Assembly: GCA_945948555.1 (NCBI GenBank)
Contig: CAMFBM010000019.1
Location: forward strand, 1-45,677
Reading direction: 5' to 3'
DNA: 45,677 nucleotides
Source: an uncultured Bacteroidales bacterium
GTDB taxonomy: Bacteria > Bacteroidota > Bacteroidia > Bacteroidales > UBA932
Shown here: piece by piece, positions 42,692-45,677 of the stretch
How the letters are laid out: every line of letters starts with the position of its first letter
Numbering within the stretch: position 1 is the stretch's first letter
Translations under genes and position numbers: made by a program
The notes under the pieces: generated by a model
Seen by the model: only the letters and a program-made list of their open reading frames with translations
The model's database searches: none
What the model was told of the DNA's origin: nothing

Positions 42692-43671
42692 TGGAATATA
42701 AAATATATAAAATATTCATTGCAGCCGCTTCGGCGGCTGTTCTCTTTGCCGGCTGTGCCGGCAGGGGAGGTCGGAATGCCACAGTTCCGCAATCCCGTCC
42801 GTTCCCTCTTGTGCAGGTGCCGGGAGTTGTAGCGGCCGAGCAGGATGCAGCTGTGGAATATGCAGCTGAACATTACTGGGATGCCTTCATCTCTTCGAAA
42901 GGGGAATATGTCTGCGACAGCACCCTTGTGCACGGAGTGAAGAAGGCCGATGTCGAGGAGGCTTTTGCGAACTGGCTGGGACTGTTGTCGAATCTTGACA
43001 TAAACCTCGCGAAAAAGAATGTGTCAGTGCTCTACTCAAAGGCCGATGCCTGCGAGAGTGCGGACACGGCATCGAATGTGTTCGAGACAATGACCGGTCT
43101 GGTTGAGAAATATCTGTATGACCCGAATTCTCCGCTCAGGAACGAGGATTTGTACGGAGTCTATGCGCAGGAGCTCTCCCTCTGCCAAAGGCTGGAGCAA
43201 CTGGAAAGGGAGAAATACGCCCGGGAGGCGGCCCTGTGCTCTCTGAACGGCATAGGCACTCCTGCAGCCGACTTTGAATTTTCCGACAAGAGAGGCGTTA
43301 CAAGGAAACTTTATGACATCAAGGCCGACTACACCCTGCTTTTCTTCAGCAATCCGGGCTGCAAGGCCTGCAAGGAAATCATTGAAACCCTTACCAATGT
43401 GCTTGCCGTGAGCGGCCTGATCAGCACCGGAAAACTCGCCGTCGTGAACGTATATATCGACGAGGACCTTTCAGCATGGTATGAATATATGCCGATATAC
43501 CCCGAAGACTGGTACAACGGATTTGACCCCAACGGGGTCATCCGCGCCGACACCCTGTACAATGTCAGGGCGATACCTTCCCTCTACCTTCTTGACAAAG
43601 ACAAGATTGTGTTGGCCAAGGACGCTCCGCAGGAAAATGTCTTCGCATTCCTTGAAAGACTTGGGAAATGA
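42691..43671 (+). CDS. DUF5106/thioredoxin-like lipoprotein
   Basis: The 326-residue lipoprotein has a signal ending AAVLFAGC (cysteine 22). A helical DUF5106-like region follows (about 45-190; AEHYWDAFISSKGEYVCDSTLVHG). The C-terminal thioredoxin-like domain (about 190-326) starts IGTPAADFEFSDKRG and has the redox pair Cys224-Cys227 in NPGCKACKE and a cis-proline loop AIPSLYLLD. It is predicted to act as a periplasmic thiol reductase or isomerase of the TlpA/ResA kind; partners are unknown. The domain name is from memory of the family pattern. It overlaps the genes on both sides (TAATG with the transporter, ATGA with the epimerase), indicating co-translation. Confidence 0.82.
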   Translation: MEYKIYKIFIAAASAAVLFAGCAGRGGRNATVPQSRPFPLVQVPGVVAAEQDAAVEYAAEHYWDAFISSKGEYVCDSTLVHGVKKADVEEAFANWLGLLSNLDINLAKKNVSVLYSKADACESADTASNVFETMTGLVEKYLYDPNSPLRNEDLYGVYAQELSLCQRLEQLEREKYAREAALCSLNGIGTPAADFEFSDKRGVTRKLYDIKADYTLLFFSNPGCKACKEIIETLTNVLAVSGLISTGKLAVVNVYIDEDLSAWYEYMPIYPEDWYNGFDPNGVIRADTLYNVRAIPSLYLLDKDKIVLAKDAPQENVFAFLERLGK

Positions 43672-44813
43672 TGAATGTTTATAAACTTAGGGCAATTGTG
43701 TTTTTGGCAATTGTTAGTTATCTTTGTCTCTCTTGCAATCAAAACAATGGAGGAAATAATATGGATATAAAAAAGGAACTATGGGGTACAACCTCGTGCG
43801 GCAAGGAGATCTACCGCTACACCCTGACAAATTCAAATGGAGCATCCGTTCAACTTTCAAGCGTGGGAGCGGGAATCGTTTCCATCCGCGTCCCTGACAG
43901 GGAGGGGAACCTCGCCGACGTGGTTCTGGGCTACCCTGACCCGATGAGTTATTTCGCGGACGGCCCTTGCGCGGGAAAAGTGCCGGGAAGATATGCCAAC
44001 AGGATTGCCCTGGGCAAATTCACCCTTGACGGCAAGGAGTACACCCTGCCCGTGAACAACGGTCCGAACCATCTTCACGGCGGTCCTCAGGGCTTTCAGA
44101 ACAAGGTCTGGGAGAGCAGAATCGACGGCGATGCCGTTGAGTTCCTTTACGATGCCGAGGACGGGGAGATGGGCTATCCGGGAGCACTGAAGGCCGTCGC
44201 ACGCTATGAATGGAGCGAGGAGAACGACCTGAGACTCACCCTGACCGCCCGCTGCGATGCTCCGACAATAGTCAACCTGACCAACCACGCCTATTTCAAT
44301 CTCAACGGCGAGGGCAGCGGCGACATCCTCTCGCACATCCTCCAGCTGAACGCTTCAGAATATCTTCCGACAGACGACACCCTCATCCCGCAGGGCGAGA
44401 GTGTTCCGGTTGCCGGGACTCCGATGGATTTTGTCACCCCAAAGGCAATCGGAAGGGACATCAAGGAGGACTTCCCTGCCCTAAAATACGGTAAGGGCTA
44501 CGACAACTGCTGGGTAATCGACGGTGCCGAGCCGGGACAGATCCAGACCGCCGCCCTGCTTTACTCTCCTGAAAGCGGACGCACCCTTGAGGTCCTCACA
44601 ACCCAGAGAGGCGTGCAGGTTTACACCGGAAACTGGCTTGCAGGCTGCCCAGTGGGCAAATGCGGCAGAAGCTACAACGACTACGAAGGAGTCGCAATCG
44701 AGTGCCAGAATTTCCCCGATGCACCGAACAAGCCGGACTATCCATCACCAGTCCTCCGCCCGGGAGAGACCTACGAGCAGGCTATCATCTTCGCCTTCGG
44801 CGTCAGGGAGTAA
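43668..44813 (+). CDS. galM: aldose 1-epimerase, predicted lipoprotein
   Basis: GalM interconverts alpha and beta anomers of galactose and other aldoses. The 381-residue protein has the family motifs NHLHGGPQGF, TNHAYFNLNG with catalytic His207, and GVAIECQNFPDAPN with catalytic Glu345. Unlike cytoplasmic GalM it begins with a signal and lipobox (AIVSYLCLSC), so it should be anchored in the periplasm or at the outer membrane, as in several Bacteroidota. Two adjacent ATGs (43668 and 43671) are both possible; the first overlaps the upstream stop as ATGA. The gene stands 12 bp before thyA, and nothing in the operon explains its sugar substrate. Confidence 0.93.
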   Translation: MMNVYKLRAIVFLAIVSYLCLSCNQNNGGNNMDIKKELWGTTSCGKEIYRYTLTNSNGASVQLSSVGAGIVSIRVPDREGNLADVVLGYPDPMSYFADGPCAGKVPGRYANRIALGKFTLDGKEYTLPVNNGPNHLHGGPQGFQNKVWESRIDGDAVEFLYDAEDGEMGYPGALKAVARYEWSEENDLRLTLTARCDAPTIVNLTNHAYFNLNGEGSGDILSHILQLNASEYLPTDDTLIPQGESVPVAGTPMDFVTPKAIGRDIKEDFPALKYGKGYDNCWVIDGAEPGQIQTAALLYSPESGRTLEVLTTQRGVQVYTGNWLAGCPVGKCGRSYNDYEGVAIECQNFPDAPNKPDYPSPVLRPGETYEQAIIFAFGVRE

Positions 44814-44825
44814 ATATTTCGGAAT

Positions 44826-45620
44826 ATGAAACAATATCTTGACCTTCTAAGACATATCCGCGAACACGGGACGATGAAGGAGGACCGCACGGGAGTCGGG
44901 ACGCAGAGCATTTTCGGACATCAGATGCGGTTTGACCTGTCAGAGGGATTCCCTCTGCTGACCACCAAGAAGGTGCATCTGAAGTCAATCATATATGAAC
45001 TGCTTTGGTTCATTGCCGGTGACACCAACATCAAATACCTGAAGGACCACGGTGTCTCCATCTGGGATGAGTGGGCAGATGAAAACGGGGAACTGGGACC
45101 GGTGTACGGACATCAGTGGCGCAGCTGGCCTGCACCTGACGGAACGACCATCGACCAGCTCTCGAAAGTGATTGAAACCATCCGGAAGAACCCGGATTCG
45201 CGCAGGATGATAGTCTCCGCCTGGAATGTGGCCGAGGTTGACAAGATGGCGCTTCCTCCGTGCCACACCCTCTTCCAGTTCTATGTGGCTGACGGGAAAC
45301 TCTCCTGCCAGCTCTACCAGCGCAGCGCGGATGTCTTCCTCGGAGTGCCTTTCAACATCGCCTCCTACGCTCTTCTGACAATGATGGTGGCACAGGTCTG
45401 CGGCCTCAAACCAGGAGAGTTCATCCACACGACCGGCGACACACACATCTACAGGAACCATTTCGAGCAGGTCGCCCTCCAGCTTTCCCGCGAGCCAAGA
45501 CCTCTGCCGAAGATGCTGCTAAATCCTGATGTGAAGGAGATTTTCGACTTCAAGTATGAGGATTTCACCCTTGAGGGTTATGACCCGTGGCCCCGTATCC
45601 CAGCCCCTGTCGCAGTCTGA
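44826..45620 (+). CDS. thyA: thymidylate synthase
   Basis: ThyA converts dUMP to dTMP with methylene-tetrahydrofolate in the cytoplasm. At 264 residues it has the same length as the E. coli enzyme. The nucleophile is Cys146 in [12 protein letters not shown]. The N-terminal [12 protein letters not shown], the [11 protein letters not shown] stretch, [17 protein letters not shown] and HIYRNH are all intact. It follows galM by 12 bp, so it is read from the Na/Pi operon unless an internal promoter exists. A folate gene such as folA often follows thyA; the window ends too soon to tell, although an ATG at 45662 could open one. Confidence 0.98.
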   Translation: MKQYLDLLRHIREHGTMKEDRTGVGTQSIFGHQMRFDLSEGFPLLTTKKVHLKSIIYELLWFIAGDTNIKYLKDHGVSIWDEWADENGELGPVYGHQWRSWPAPDGTTIDQLSKVIETIRKNPDSRRMIVSAWNVAEVDKMALPPCHTLFQFYVADGKLSCQLYQRSADVFLGVPFNIASYALLTMMVAQVCGLKPGEFIHTTGDTHIYRNHFEQVALQLSREPRPLPKMLLNPDVKEIFDFKYEDFTLEGYDPWPRIPAPVAV

Positions 45621-45677
45621 GAATATGAAATCCTCATGACCGCTAGCGCTCGCCAAAGAGAATGAAAAGTTATTTCC
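45621..45677. other. trailing sequence, no supported feature
   Basis: Fifty-seven bases after thyA. An ATG at 45662 opens a frame (MKSYF) that runs off the window and may start the next gene. Confidence 0.3.

Overview
The window looks like chromosomal DNA of a gut-type Bacteroidales (Bacteroidota). Evidence: a SusC/SusD pair under a hybrid two-component regulator, many lipoproteins of fimbrillin/FISUMP type, little Shine-Dalgarno signal, several promoters fitting the Bacteroidota consensus (TTG or TTTG, about 19 bp, TAnnTTTG), a Bacteroidota EF-G paralog and a DUF5106-thioredoxin lipoprotein. I cannot name genus or species. I saw no rRNA, tRNA, transposase or CRISPR array.

Layout. 1-327: structured inverted-repeat element and one doubtful tiny ORF. 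328-4979 (minus): metX, thrA, asd, a homoserine/methionine/threonine supply operon. 5069-5312: terminator plus repeat-like DNA. 5325-7478 (minus): EF-G2-like translocase with an altered GTPase centre. 7744-9942 (plus): membrane pyrophosphatase hppA. 9923-10141: remnant of a Gfo/Idh/MocA oxidoreductase. 10192-11562 (minus): lone AAA ATPase with nuclease-like tail.

11686-27999 is a polysaccharide utilization locus. On the minus strand run susC, susD, two paralogous heparinase II/III-type lyases, a GH88 unsaturated uronyl hydrolase, a fimbrillin/FISUMP surface lipoprotein and a 44-residue peptide gene coupled by an ATGA overlap, closed by a strong terminator. The divergent hybrid two-component regulator (24106-27999) is the likely controller. 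The logic is uptake of a uronic-acid polysaccharide: lyases create 4,5-unsaturated ends, GH88 removes them.

28074-36570 (plus) is a second envelope operon: a TonB-dependent receptor, a DUF4876 lipoprotein, a DUF6850-like beta-barrel, two tandem fimbrillin-type lipoproteins (one with a FISUMP domain) and peroxiredoxin Bcp, with overlaps or short gaps throughout. Its substrate is unknown and it is the best candidate here for an undescribed system.

36555-37661 is a scarred, repeat-rich junction: an 80-bp duplication of the bcp 3' end with its terminator, a palindromic repeat, three GC-rich tandem units, a 29-bp direct repeat copying the 3' end of the next gene, and a DUF4143 ATPase fragment that kept a promoter but lost its ATPase domain. 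37636-40878 (minus) encodes a large putative secreted zincin/beta-propeller/beta-barrel protein with a palindromic repeat inside its reading frame. 40973-45620 (plus) is an operon of a Na/Pi cotransporter, a DUF5106-thioredoxin lipoprotein, a lipoprotein aldose epimerase and thyA.
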